From assembly GCA_036504595.1 (NCBI GenBank), contig DASXUX010000086.1:1-15160 (forward strand): a stretch of 15,160 nt of DNA, written 5' to 3'. This DNA is from DASXUX01 sp036504595 (GTDB taxonomy: Bacteria; Planctomycetota; SZUA-567; H5-PLA8). Shown here piece by piece: positions 5,725-14,229 of this stretch; within the stretch, counting starts at the first letter, position 1; each line of letters begins with the position of its first letter. A program made the translations under genes and the position numbers. Under the pieces are notes generated by a model. That model ran no database searches. It was not told the origin of the DNA and saw only the letters and a program-made list of their open reading frames with translations.

Positions 5725-7470
5725 ATGGCTAAGCGTGGAACCGACCCCTGGACTATCGCCCAAGTGGCAAAGGCCTGTCCGAGTGCTGGCTTGGTGTTCC
5801 TTTCACTGATGGAAATCTCGCGGCAGAAACAAAGAGCCTCTTTGAATTTACGCCGAGCTACTATCGCAAAACGCTCAGGGCTTTGCGATCGCACGGTTTC
5901 AAACGCCTTGGCTGCTCTGGCCGACGCAGAGTGGATAACTCTTCAAAAAAAAACGAAGAAGAGGGCAAACGGCGATTTTGATTCGTACATAAAGGTCACG
6001 GTTATTTACCGTCCATTCGCACCCGATCAACAGGAGCGCTCTGCGCGCGCACCCGATCAACAGGACCGCTCTGCGCCCGCCCCCGCCCAGGACGCGATAA
6101 AGACTAGACTTGTTCTTCCGTCGCAACCGGCGTTGGCAGTGCCGAAAACGCCGGAGAACATTGACGAACTTGTTTCTCGCTTACCTAGTGAACAGTTTTG
6201 GCCGGACGCACCGCATTTGATAAGAAGAGTCGTCCGGGCATTTCGTTTTTTGGCCCTCGAATGTCGGATTTTCCCATCGACAGTGATTCAGAACACGGCG
6301 CACAGGACCCTTCGGGTCGAGTTCGCAAATTGTCCGCTGAAACTAGAACTAGGCATATCACCACCCGATCGAATAAAAAACTGGTTCCACATCAATCCAA
6401 CATTTTGGGACGAGAAGACCCCATATGCGATGTACGGCAGTGAGATTCCCAAATGCGCACCTTTCAGCAAAATGAGGACGATTGACGTCGGAACGTTCTT
6501 TGAATTCCTTGGCGATATACCCGGGGCCCGAGAGCTACCGGTGAATGCGTTTCATATGATCAAATATAACCCTGAACTGAAAACTCTCATGCTCAAGTCG
6601 TGCCATTGCCCGGCATTTTGGAGGGACAGCCCCTATTCACTCGACAATTTCCACGAGATGATCGGAATGGGCGCGGCTGCGCTTTCCCTATATAATGGAA
6701 CATTAAAAGGCGTCAGTGACAAGGTCCTCCGCGCGGTCGGCGTGGGTCGCGAGGAGTTCGACGGAATCGTCTCCGCTTTTCTCAAGGAGAACAGGTACGA
6801 CGTTGAGATGATGATGCGTGCCCACCGGATTGTCTTGAGTAAGCCGAGAGCTCCTGATTCCGTTGTTTCTCCTGCAACTGACGTAACGAATCCACCTAGC
6901 GCTAGCAATGCCACAGAGAGTACGAGGGAGCAAGACTCAGAGAGGGGGTACCAGTCTGCGCAGTCGACGTCAATGGCGGGGGGAGCGCAGCCCGACAGGA
7001 TGGATACGCTTGATGTAGCGCCATTGCCGGATGAGTTTCCCGGCCCTGATGACACGAGCGAGAACGCCAAAAGGCTCGCGATGACCGAACAGGAGCTCGA
7101 TGAATACTTTTCGCTTGAATGGGATGTTTCACTCTGGGATTCGCGAGGCGGACTTCTTGATGATGCCATGGACGCACTGCGGCAAAAACGAATACTTGTC
7201 GAGACAATCACCGATGATGTCCTCGGCTCTAGGGGGTGGAGTCGGGAAGACTTTAATATCGCGCTGCTCAACTGCTTGAAAAGGGAGAACAAGCATGAAG
7301 CCGAGAGGAAAGAACTCTTCTCCCAGCACCCGGAGTTGGCGCGAAACAGAGCCACCGAAGGAGAGGCAGGTCACGAATCATCGGAGCTTCCGGTGGATAT
7401 CGATGACCTGAATGGCTCGCCGAACGATTCCCCTGCGTCGGAACCCTCTCCGGATGATGGTTCTGCGTGA
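5725..7470 (+). CDS. Large winged-helix DNA-binding protein, candidate replication initiator
   Basis: The 581-residue product has an N-terminal winged helix-turn-helix: LRRATIAKRSGLCDRTVSNA and the following helix and wing span about residues 42-75, as in plasmid and phage replication proteins and regulators. Residues 97-116 contain two in-frame copies of APDQQxRSA. Residues 140-320 are an unrecognised globular region. The C-terminal part has two related modules: VSDKVLRAVGVGREEF from residue 330 and ITDDVLGSRGWSREDF from residue 495, each continuing into an LKxxN helix, separated by an acidic, Ser-rich linker. GGAG at 5713-5716 supports the ATG. The codon use is more AT-rich than in the neighbours, suggesting separate transfer. 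The iteron-like repeats upstream make replication initiation or regulation of the element plausible; no initiator family is confirmed. Confidence 0.75.
   Translation: MAKRGTDPWTIAQVAKACPSAGLVFLSLMEISRQKQRASLNLRRATIAKRSGLCDRTVSNALAALADAEWITLQKKTKKRANGDFDSYIKVTVIYRPFAPDQQERSARAPDQQDRSAPAPAQDAIKTRLVLPSQPALAVPKTPENIDELVSRLPSEQFWPDAPHLIRRVVRAFRFLALECRIFPSTVIQNTAHRTLRVEFANCPLKLELGISPPDRIKNWFHINPTFWDEKTPYAMYGSEIPKCAPFSKMRTIDVGTFFEFLGDIPGARELPVNAFHMIKYNPELKTLMLKSCHCPAFWRDSPYSLDNFHEMIGMGAAALSLYNGTLKGVSDKVLRAVGVGREEFDGIVSAFLKENRYDVEMMMRAHRIVLSKPRAPDSVVSPATDVTNPPSASNATESTREQDSERGYQSAQSTSMAGGAQPDRMDTLDVAPLPDEFPGPDDTSENAKRLAMTEQELDEYFSLEWDVSLWDSRGGLLDDAMDALRQKRILVETITDDVLGSRGWSREDFNIALLNCLKRENKHEAERKELFSQHPELARNRATEGEAGHESSELPVDIDDLNGSPNDSPASEPSPDDGSA
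6019..6078 (+). repeat. 30-bp in-frame tandem duplication inside the HTH gene
   Basis: The 30-base unit beginning GCACCCGATCAACAGGA at 6019-6048 is repeated at 6049-6078 with few differences (E to D and R to P changes). It encodes two ten-residue units of the APDQQxRSAx type in the hinge between the winged helix and the rest of the protein. Being a multiple of three, it changes linker length without breaking the frame. Confidence 0.85.
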
Positions 7471-7744
7471 CCCCATTGGCCAGTCGGGAGCGAAGAAGGA
7501 ATTAAGTCTGCTGCGGCGATACTTTCGCGCAACAACGTCACACTACGCGAGAATTCGAAGCTGCTGTCGCATCAGTTCCGCTCGGACAAGCTGGGCTGCT
7601 TTATCTTAGCTGGGTGAGCGGTCCAGATGCGGCCATGCGCTGTTCAGCGATAATCATTTCTCGTGAGGGATTGTAATCGTCGGTGGTTAGCGGATTTTAT
7701 TTGGTCCTTATTAGCGTACCAAAAACGTCAGTATTGAGTTAACC

Positions 7745-7768
7745 CACGGGTTCTGCCATAATCCCGTG
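7745..7768. repeat. Inverted repeat CACGGG/CCCGTG
   Basis: CACGGG at 7745-7750 and CCCGTG at 7763-7768 form a 6-bp inverted repeat with a 12-base centre (TTCTGCCATAAT). It lies in the spacer about 195 bases before the recombinase start and may be an operator or recombinase site. Short enough to be chance. Confidence 0.35.
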
Positions 7769-7850
7769 TCTGCAGTGGGAGCGACCGCGAGTAATGATCG
7801 GCGGCGTCATTTTATGTATGGCATTCTTCGCGTGACGCTTGATTGATGTG

Positions 7851-7890
7851 CATCCAATGATGGTCGGCGCAGTGCCGGGCTGATTGGATG
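7851..7890. repeat. Nested inverted repeat before the first recombinase
   Basis: CATCCAAT at 7851-7858 is the exact inverse of ATTGGATG at 7883-7890. Between them CGGC (7865-7868) and GCCG (7874-7877) form an inner stem. The nested palindrome sits 70 bases before the recombinase ATG, where an operator, excisionase site or attachment-site arm would be expected. Confidence 0.5.
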
Positions 7891-7960
7891 GAGACTTGGA
7901 TCGTGTTGTCCTAATTTCGGAGCGCCGAGAATTCCACACCGCGAGCAGAAGAGGTGACAT

Positions 7961-9571
7961 ATGAATGACGGGAAACTACAGGAAGCGGGTGCAGGGCTAG
8001 ATCAAAAGGCATCCCGCGCTCCAGCGCCCGTGGTAGTCCTGGCCGTACATTCTGAAGATGGCAGCGCGGAGGCTTCTGGGAGCCTCAACTCTCCGGCCCT
8101 AGGCACGAAAAGCGTTTGCCGCAGAGGTGCTCGTAAGAAGAGTGCTCGCATGGAATTTGTCGAAAAAGTTGGCCGTTGTCGCATCTATTGTCGAAACGGC
8201 CACTTCTACCTGCGGTGGTACGAGCCGCGTGCGAACACCAGCATTGCCGGAGTGCGCTGCGGACAAGTTGGCGATCAGCCGAAGGAGGGCCCGTTCGACA
8301 ACCTGATACAGGCCCGGCAGTACGCGGAGCGCATCGATCGTTCTTTGGCCGAGGGCCAGACCGGCGACGTGGGATATCGGACCACCGTTGCTCGTGCCGT
8401 GAAGACACTGGTGGAACAATACCACAACGATCCGGCCTGCTCACCGAAGACGGCCACCGCATACGCATCGCGATGGTCGCATTTCGTGACGTTTTGCGGC
8501 ACAAAGTGCCGCCGCTTCACGTTTGCACAGATAACGCCCGCAATCGTCGCAGAGTTCGAGCGGTGGTTGAACGAGCTTATGATCTCGCCCAACGGCCACG
8601 AAAACGCCGAGAAGCGGCGAATGCATCCGAGCTACCAAAGGCACGTGATGGAGTCCGCTAGCATGCTCTACAATAAGGCGGTTTCCCATGGGTGGGTATC
8701 GGCTGCTAAGGGCAACCCGTTCAGGTTTCGCTCTCAGGGTCGTCGGCGTAACCCGCAACAGTTCCCCGGATTCGACAAATGCGAGGTAGATAAGGCGTTG
8801 TTACGCGATTTCATTGCGGCCTGCGATCCATTCCAGCATCGTCTGTTTCTCTTGATGCTGTCATGTGGGGTGCGAACGGACGAGGTCAGGCACATGCTTA
8901 TCGAGAAGATCGACTGGCCGCGACGGGTCTATGTTTTGGACCCCGTGGTAGGCCAACTCGGTTGGAATACGAAGAACGGAAAGTACCGACTGCTCCCCAT
9001 TTTGCGACCGGCGGAGCGGCTGTTCCGCGAATTACAGGAAGATCGTCGTGGAATCTTGGTGCTTGACCGTCCTGCGCTCGTCGCGGAGCGCTCAGTTCTC
9101 TTTCCAGAGGAGCAGAGCATGCACGATCTGGGATTTGAGTACGGATTCAACGTCTATCAGTTTCGCAACGCGCATAATCGTGAGCCCACTCCTACCGACC
9201 AGGAACGAATGTGCGAAGAGGTATTTCTGGCTGCTGGCGCGCTGCATCGAAAACGCGTTTACAAGGAGTTCCAGAAGGTGGTGAGCCGGATCGGGGCTGA
9301 GCGGCACCTGTGGCCACACCTGACGCGCCATGTCGCTGCGAGCCAAGCGCATCAACTCGGCGTCGATCGTTTCGTCGCCCTCTCTGTCCTTGGTCATTCA
9401 GGCGACAAAGTTTTCGATGGCTACTGCGAGAAAAGCCCGGAGTTTATGCATCGCGAATGGGCCAAGGTCGTCGGCGACAATACAGTCATCGCCGACGCCC
9501 TGGCCCACTTTAACGCCCAGCCACCTAAGCTAATGCTGCCTGGAGTTCCGCAACCGCAACAGATCGCGTAG
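7961..9571 (+). CDS. Tyrosine recombinase/integrase (rightward)
   Basis: This 536-residue protein is a tyrosine recombinase. Residues 1-60 are a low-complexity leader, about 60-130 an arm-binding-like segment (CRIYCRNGHFYLRWYEPR), about 135-255 a core-binding SAM-like domain, and the rest the catalytic domain. Catalytic residues are visible: Arg305 in SCGVRTDEV, the lysine region TKNGKYRLLPI, His453 and Arg456 in HLTRH, His479 in LGHS, and the nucleophile Tyr488 in DGYCEKS. It cleaves and rejoins DNA at attachment sites. GAAGAGG lies 8-14 bases before ATG 7961. Its 3' end overlaps the convergent second recombinase by 47 bases. Partner site and specificity are unknown; it might act with the second enzyme or come from an older element. 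Confidence 0.9.
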   Translation: MNDGKLQEAGAGLDQKASRAPAPVVVLAVHSEDGSAEASGSLNSPALGTKSVCRRGARKKSARMEFVEKVGRCRIYCRNGHFYLRWYEPRANTSIAGVRCGQVGDQPKEGPFDNLIQARQYAERIDRSLAEGQTGDVGYRTTVARAVKTLVEQYHNDPACSPKTATAYASRWSHFVTFCGTKCRRFTFAQITPAIVAEFERWLNELMISPNGHENAEKRRMHPSYQRHVMESASMLYNKAVSHGWVSAAKGNPFRFRSQGRRRNPQQFPGFDKCEVDKALLRDFIAACDPFQHRLFLLMLSCGVRTDEVRHMLIEKIDWPRRVYVLDPVVGQLGWNTKNGKYRLLPILRPAERLFRELQEDRRGILVLDRPALVAERSVLFPEEQSMHDLGFEYGFNVYQFRNAHNREPTPTDQERMCEEVFLAAGALHRKRVYKEFQKVVSRIGAERHLWPHLTRHVAASQAHQLGVDRFVALSVLGHSGDKVFDGYCEKSPEFMHREWAKVVGDNTVIADALAHFNAQPPKLMLPGVPQPQQIA

Positions 9572-10928
9572 CCCGCGCTCGTTCCGCTTCGTTTTTCAGG
9601 GTCGTGACAGATGTGTGCGTATACTGACCAGTCTGCTCCAGGCCGGTATGGCCCAGCATGTCGCGGCGGGCAAACGGGTCGGCACCAGCGGCCTGCAGCG
9701 TCGTCGCCCACGAGTGTCGGAAGTCTTTCACGCATGTTCGGCCGCTCAGGCCCGCCTTCCTCATAGTGCGGATGTAAGCGCGCCGGATGCCCTGCGCACG
9801 CAGCCCGCCAAGGCGTTTCCAGCCGCGCTTAGCGGCGCGATGCTGCTGGGCGCGAGACCAAGCGATGCCAGACGAAGCTAGACGCTGTTGTTCGCGATTC
9901 ATGAACGCAGCAAAGCGTTTGGCCAGTTCGTCCGGGTGCTGACCGGTGATCTCCGGTGCCGTCTGCGACGGCGTTAAGAACACTGGTCCGGCAGTGCGCG
10001 TGCCAATGGCCTGCATCAGCGCCGTGCGCATCTCCGGCGTCATCGGCACGGCTCGGACATTACGCGTTTTCGTCGCGATCAGAAATTCCGTCTTGCCGCG
10101 TATCAGGAGTGTCCCCGCGTTGAAATCGACGTCGTCAATCATCAAGGACGCCGCCTCGCCCGGCCGCATGCCACTGTATGCGATCACCGCGAAGAGGCGC
10201 GCCGCCCACGGACAGCATGCGTGCCAGAATGCGCTTTCCTCTTCAGCAGAAAGCGGGATCACGGGTTTGGCGTCCATGACGCGAATGTGGTCGAGCCGCA
10301 TGTCGGCAAATGGATTCTGCCAGTACGGAGGCAGGTGCCGGTCCTTGGCGGCTCGATTCAGCAGCGTGCGGGCGACCTCCATGCAGAAAATCACGGTCTT
10401 GTCCTTCATTAGCCGCCGTTTTGTGTGCGGGTGGCCGTTGGGGGCAATCTGTTTGGTCCGCAGATGTTTGGCATACCCGCGCGCGACATCGACCGTGATA
10501 CGGTCGAGGCTCTTGACAGCACGGCCTGCCAGATAGTCGATGAAGTGCCCGGCTGCAGCACGGTAGCGATCGATTGTCGCCACGGACGAGTGGGCCACGA
10601 ACTCGTGGTAGTCGAGCCACTGCTGCAGGAACTCGCGCGGCGCGATCGGTTTGAAGCCCAGCAGCGTGGGCGCATGTTGGTGAAGCTGGGCGTTGACCTG
10701 TGCGGCGGCTGACTGAGCATCGTCGAGACTGCAGCCGACGGGGCGGCGGATGGTCTGGCCGTCCTCAATGTACGAGAGCCAGAATTTTTCGCCGCGCTGG
10801 ACAATCGCGACTTTGCCGCAGCGTTCGACGACCTGGTGAATCTTAGTCAACTTTCTTTGTGCCGTGGGGGCCGAAGCCCGGCTGATAGGACTGCCGGAAA
10901 GGGCAGACAGACTGCCTGAACGCGCCAT
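9525..10928 (-). CDS. Tyrosine recombinase/integrase adjacent to tRNA-Ser
   Basis: The 467-residue protein is a phage-type tyrosine recombinase with an arm/core-binding N-terminal half (about 1-200) and a catalytic C-terminal half. Arg255 lies in SGMRPGEA, the lysine strand is TKTRNVRAVPM, box II reads KDFRH (Lys401, Arg404, His405), His427 is in LGHT, and the nucleophile is Tyr436 in QYTHTS. The first box-II position is Lys where many relatives have His. AAGGAG a few bases before ATG 10928 decides the start; an upstream in-frame start at 10985 would run through phased repeats and is less likely. It begins 131 bases beyond the tRNA-Ser 3' end and points away from it, the usual layout of an integrase that uses that tRNA as its attachment site. 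Confidence 0.92.
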   Translation of the reverse strand: MARSGSLSALSGSPISRASAPTAQRKLTKIHQVVERCGKVAIVQRGEKFWLSYIEDGQTIRRPVGCSLDDAQSAAAQVNAQLHQHAPTLLGFKPIAPREFLQQWLDYHEFVAHSSVATIDRYRAAAGHFIDYLAGRAVKSLDRITVDVARGYAKHLRTKQIAPNGHPHTKRRLMKDKTVIFCMEVARTLLNRAAKDRHLPPYWQNPFADMRLDHIRVMDAKPVIPLSAEEESAFWHACCPWAARLFAVIAYSGMRPGEAASLMIDDVDFNAGTLLIRGKTEFLIATKTRNVRAVPMTPEMRTALMQAIGTRTAGPVFLTPSQTAPEITGQHPDELAKRFAAFMNREQQRLASSGIAWSRAQQHRAAKRGWKRLGGLRAQGIRRAYIRTMRKAGLSGRTCVKDFRHSWATTLQAAGADPFARRDMLGHTGLEQTGQYTHTSVTTLKNEAERARATRSVAVAELQAALA

Positions 10929-10958
10929 GAAAAGGTCTCCTTTTCGTGCTGGCGGTCC

Positions 10959-10985
10959 GCACAATTCTGCACAACTTCTGCACAA
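10959..10985 (-). repeat. Three helically phased GCACAA repeats upstream of the integrase
   Basis: On the plus strand GCACAA occurs at 10959-10964, 10969-10974 and 10980-10985, spaced 10 and 11 bases, within the longer consensus TTCTGCACAA. They lie between the integrase start and the tRNA 3' end. Repeats in this place are commonly integrase arm-type binding sites or an autoregulatory operator; which applies cannot be told from the sequence. Confidence 0.6.
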
Positions 10986-11058
10986 CGGAGGTTCTTAGAC
11001 GCGCAAAAACGGGCTTAAGTCCTTGCCGCTCTTGCGTTAACAGTGGTGGTGTTTTTAA

Positions 11059-11151
<93 letters not shown>

Positions 11152-11230
11152 GCAGTCGGTTCTTTTCTTCTACCTCGCGCTCGCCCAAAGCGCAAGTCTT
11201 GCTCGCACGATTTACGCGCTTGGGGCGGCG

Positions 11231-11629
11231 TCAGCCCGAGTTTCCTCTCTTCTTTTTGAGATCAGCTACCGCGTCAACCCCGGTTCCGATGAGCAGCAGC
11301 ACCCCGATGATCGCGAACTGGTACATTGGTACGAAGACCAGGCCGACGCCGCTCTGCGGATCCAGATGCGCGTGAAAAAGATCGAAGTAAGCGTAGCTTC
11401 CAAGCAGCCCAATCCAAATCGAAGCCGCCAGCAGACCCACCGACGTAAAGCGCCGCTTCCGGCAAAGCAGCGCCAGCGCCGCAGCGCCCACGTATGGCGC
11501 GACCGGCCAGAGCAGCAGAGGGGAGAGCGGTGTTGGCCCAATAATTACCATCGCCGCTGCCGCGCCGAAAACAGAAATCCCCACAGTGAAGGCGCTAAGG
11601 AATCGCGCGACGTAGTCCGGCTCACCCAT
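11231..11629 (-). CDS. Small multi-pass membrane protein
   Basis: The 132-residue product has about four hydrophobic segments (near residues 8-32, 35-56, 63-82 and 96-116) and ends in a basic tail, LKKKRGNSG. No family is recognised; there are no evident catalytic motifs. It starts 10 bases after the stop of the NPCBM gene, so it is probably the last gene of that operon. No strong ribosome-binding site is visible, which is common in this group of bacteria and suits translational coupling. It lies on the chromosome side of the tRNA. Confidence 0.7.
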   Translation of the reverse strand: MGEPDYVARFLSAFTVGISVFGAAAAMVIIGPTPLSPLLLWPVAPYVGAAALALLCRKRRFTSVGLLAASIWIGLLGSYAYFDLFHAHLDPQSGVGLVFVPMYQFAIIGVLLLIGTGVDAVADLKKKRGNSG

Positions 11630-11639
11630 TTGCGCTGCT

Positions 11640-12863
11640 CTACGGCTTGATCAGCCGCGCGTCGGCCCAGTCGAAATGATCGCCGGCATCGTCGCTGTCG
11701 GGGCCAAAGTCGCAGACCAGTTCCAGCTTCGCCGCGCCGCTTACATCCACGCGAATCTCGCTTTTCGAACGGCTCTCACCGCCGGCAGGGATGCTGGCGT
11801 TGCCGCCGCCCTTGGCATTGTCCACGGCGGCTTCTTTGCCATCGACCAGGACTTTCCAGGAACATACGGCGTCACTGCCCGCAGTCTGGTCCATTCCGGC
11901 TGTGCAGAGGAACTTCGCGTACTGGCCATCCAGCGCGTACGTCAGCTTGCAGTAACTGTGGACACCCAGGCCGCGCGAAAACTCTTTGCCGCCCACCAAT
12001 AGCTTGCCCCCAGAGGCTGCCTTGTCCTTGCGCCAGCGATAGACCACCGGCGCTCCGCCGGCGTACGGCTGCTGCTCCACGGCCGTGGGCGCAAGCTGCG
12101 AGAGGTAAACCATTTTCCCGCCCTTGAACTCAATGGCGGCGATCGCATCGACCGGTATGCGCCACGGCTGCAGATTAATGCCTTCGATGCTCAGTGTCTT
12201 CTCTTTCAGCGAAACGATCTTGCCAGTGATGCGCGAACCATCCTTCAATTCCACGCTCGCCAGTGGATCGGTGCGCGCCTTGAATTCTTCCAGCGGCGCT
12301 AAGCGGAACGCCGCCACCTGTTCGAATGTGTACGGCCGGCTCTGCCCGCCGGCATTAAACGTCAGATCTTTGTCCGAAAACTTTTCGATGTAGCCGGAGA
12401 CCGTGTCCCCCTTGGGTAGCAGCAGCATGTCCTCTTTCGTCTTCGGACCTTTCAGGAATGCCTCGAGCGCCTCCGCGGCAGGGCGTTCCTTGCCGGGGAA
12501 GGTGAGGGCATGCAGCAGCTTGTTGTCCAAGGTCATTTCGCCACAGTTTTCGGTTTTGAAGGTCAGCTTTGAGTCGTCGCCCGAAACGATCGTGATGCTT
12601 CCGAGAATGTCGCCGTTGCGCAGATACAGCACTGTCCCGTCGGGCTGTTTATCGCGCGGACCGAGCACGATGGACGCGACGTCCTTCAGCGCCACGCCAG
12701 CCGCATCGATCTTCAGCCCGCTATCGCTGTCCGCAAGCGTCGCCTTCTTCTCCTCGCCCTCAATCGTGACGACCGAAACCTCAACGCCTGCTGCCAGCAG
12801 AGCAGCCGGTAGCAGTCCGCAGCAATAAGCGGTCAGTGCCAATAATTGTTTGAGAAAAACCAT
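11640..12863 (-). CDS. Secreted NPCBM/NEW2-domain protein
   Basis: The 407-residue protein opens with a signal-peptide-like stretch (FLKQLLALTAYCCGLLPAAL, cleavage near residue 25). Residues 26-250 contain repeated β-rich units with the pattern LKDGSRITGKIVSL / LRNGDILGSITIV / LPKGDTVSGYIEKF, as in planctomycete proteins that carry SH3-like repeats. The C-terminal ~130 residues are an NPCBM domain: GGKEFSRGLGVHSYCKLTYA, FLCTAGMD, VLVDGKEA, LELVCDFGPDSDDAGDHFDW. NPCBM is a carbohydrate-binding-type module. GGAGG precedes ATG 12863. It follows the HEAT-repeat gene after 33 bases. A periplasmic or surface role in glycan binding is inferred; no catalytic domain is seen. Confidence 0.88.
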   Translation of the reverse strand: MVFLKQLLALTAYCCGLLPAALLAAGVEVSVVTIEGEEKKATLADSDSGLKIDAAGVALKDVASIVLGPRDKQPDGTVLYLRNGDILGSITIVSGDDSKLTFKTENCGEMTLDNKLLHALTFPGKERPAAEALEAFLKGPKTKEDMLLLPKGDTVSGYIEKFSDKDLTFNAGGQSRPYTFEQVAAFRLAPLEEFKARTDPLASVELKDGSRITGKIVSLKEKTLSIEGINLQPWRIPVDAIAAIEFKGGKMVYLSQLAPTAVEQQPYAGGAPVVYRWRKDKAASGGKLLVGGKEFSRGLGVHSYCKLTYALDGQYAKFLCTAGMDQTAGSDAVCSWKVLVDGKEAAVDNAKGGGNASIPAGGESRSKSEIRVDVSGAAKLELVCDFGPDSDDAGDHFDWADARLIKP

Positions 12864-12896
12864 TCCTACCTCCGCCGTTGCTGCGTACTGCCGCTC

Positions 12897-13739
12897 CTAC
12901 TGCTTACTGTTCTTCGCCATCCACTCCCGCCAGGCTTGCGGCGTCTCAAGCTTCTCGCCCGTCAGTTCTTTGAGCGCGTCCATGGCCGAGTTTCGCACTT
13001 TATAGTTGCCGTCGGCCGTGGCTTTCACCAGAGCGGGATAGACCTCTTTCTTGCCGACTCCGCGCAGCGCCTCAACCGCATCTTCACGAACGCTTTGGTC
13101 TTCGTCGTCCAGAGCTTTCGTTAGCTGAGAGATCTGACTAACCCCGCCGTACTTCCCCAACGCGAAGACTGCTCGTGAGCGGATTTCCGGTTTCTGCTGC
13201 TGGAGGAATCCCGCCAGCACTTCGATCGCCTTTGAGCTGCCCATCTTCGCCGCCGCGACTCCCGCAAACAGGCGCACTTCCGGCTCTTCCTTTTCGTTAG
13301 CGGCCAGCGCATCCAGAGCACTGACGCTGTCCTTCCATCCGCTGTCGCCCAGTGCGCGAGCGGCATCGCGCCGAACGGACGTTTCTTTCGAGCGCATCAT
13401 TTCGAGCAACGCTGGCCCTGCGCGCGGGTCTTTCGAATCTCCCAGGCAAATGAGAATGGACCGCATCATCGCGGGAGTAGTCTCTGGCTGCCGATAGAGG
13501 CCCAGCAGTCCGGGGACCGCCAAGTTTCCCATGCTGCGCAGTTCAGTCCACGCCTTTTCTCGCGCGGCCTCATCTTCGGCAAGAGTGCCCTGCACGAGCT
13601 TCCGGACCTTGCGTAAAATGTCCGGGTCAATCGGCTCATCTTTGGCGGGTGGAGTCGGCTCGCCAGCCGCAAGTTGAGGCAATGCGAGCGCAATGCACAG
13701 ACAGGATACTCCTATCAAGAAGGGTCGAGCGCTCCGCAT
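12897..13739 (-). CDS. Secreted HEAT-repeat protein
   Basis: The 280-residue protein begins with a signal peptide (FLIGVSCLCIALALPQLAAG, to about residue 26), then a Pro-rich linker. From about residue 65 it consists of HEAT/PBS-lyase-type helical repeats, for example RSILICLGDSKDPRAGPALL, VRRDAARALGDSGWKDSVSA, SRAVFALGKYGGVSQISQLT and VREDAVEALRGVGKKEVYPA. Such repeats form protein-binding solenoids and are abundant in planctomycete secreted proteins. It is the first gene of a minus-strand trio. The only start that keeps the signal peptide intact is ATG 13739; no clear Shine-Dalgarno precedes it. Its binding partner is unknown. Confidence 0.87.
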   Translation of the reverse strand: MRSARPFLIGVSCLCIALALPQLAAGEPTPPAKDEPIDPDILRKVRKLVQGTLAEDEAAREKAWTELRSMGNLAVPGLLGLYRQPETTPAMMRSILICLGDSKDPRAGPALLEMMRSKETSVRRDAARALGDSGWKDSVSALDALAANEKEEPEVRLFAGVAAAKMGSSKAIEVLAGFLQQQKPEIRSRAVFALGKYGGVSQISQLTKALDDEDQSVREDAVEALRGVGKKEVYPALVKATADGNYKVRNSAMDALKELTGEKLETPQAWREWMAKNSKQ

Positions 13740-14229
13740 AGATTCAGAATGCCCACTTCCCGCTGCAAATCAAGTTTTTGTGGCAAGGCCAGCTAGCTTT
13801 GGACAGTGAAGAGGGTGGGGGACTCAGCGCGAATTGTTGCACGAGAATTAAGTTGATATTTGGGTCGTCGTCGGATAGGGTTTTGGAAAGAGATCGTACC
13901 GAAACATATTGATCTCGGACCGGCGTGATAGCGCTGGCGAGGGAAACCGGGCGAGTCTCGAATATCGCAGGACTGATCCACCATTTTTCAGGGACGACAG
14001 AATGTCACGGAGGCGTCACGTGCTTACGCGGCGTGACGGGTGACGTGTGGCGGGTGACGGGTGGAATGGACTGCGACGAAGTGTGGAGGGTGGCGTTGTG
14101 GGAAACGACGGAGAAGAGGAGAAGGGGAGAAAGGGAGAAGGGGAGAAACGGCAGAGCGACGGGGCGGAGACCAGAACCGCGACCGTTAGGGAGCGGCCGG
14201 ACGGCGCTGGCGCAAACCTAACCCCCCGG

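Larger units (their letters stand above)
7471..7960. other. Intergenic region between the HTH gene and the first recombinase
   Basis: No well-supported gene is seen in these 490 bases. Reading on in frame after the HTH stop (TGA 7468-7470), the sequence stays open to 7615, including SAAAILSRNNVTLRENSKLL; this could be a lost C-terminal extension or chance. The rest (7616-7960) holds two inverted repeats and the leader of the recombinase gene. No promoter could be fixed with confidence. Confidence 0.5.

Noticed and set aside
7412..7609. 65-codon plus-strand frame overlapping the HTH gene end
   Set aside because: Arg-rich and out of frame with the HTH gene; no ribosome-binding site or family resemblance.
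7741..7749. AACCCACGG shared with the tRNA-Ser T-arm region (11091-11099), a possible second attachment site
   Set aside because: Only nine bases match and the flanks differ, so chance is likely; a real att repeat should be longer and include the tRNA 3' end.
9946..10536. Plus-strand open frame of 196 codons
   Set aside because: Antisense to the catalytic domain of the second recombinase, which has all its motifs in the minus frame.
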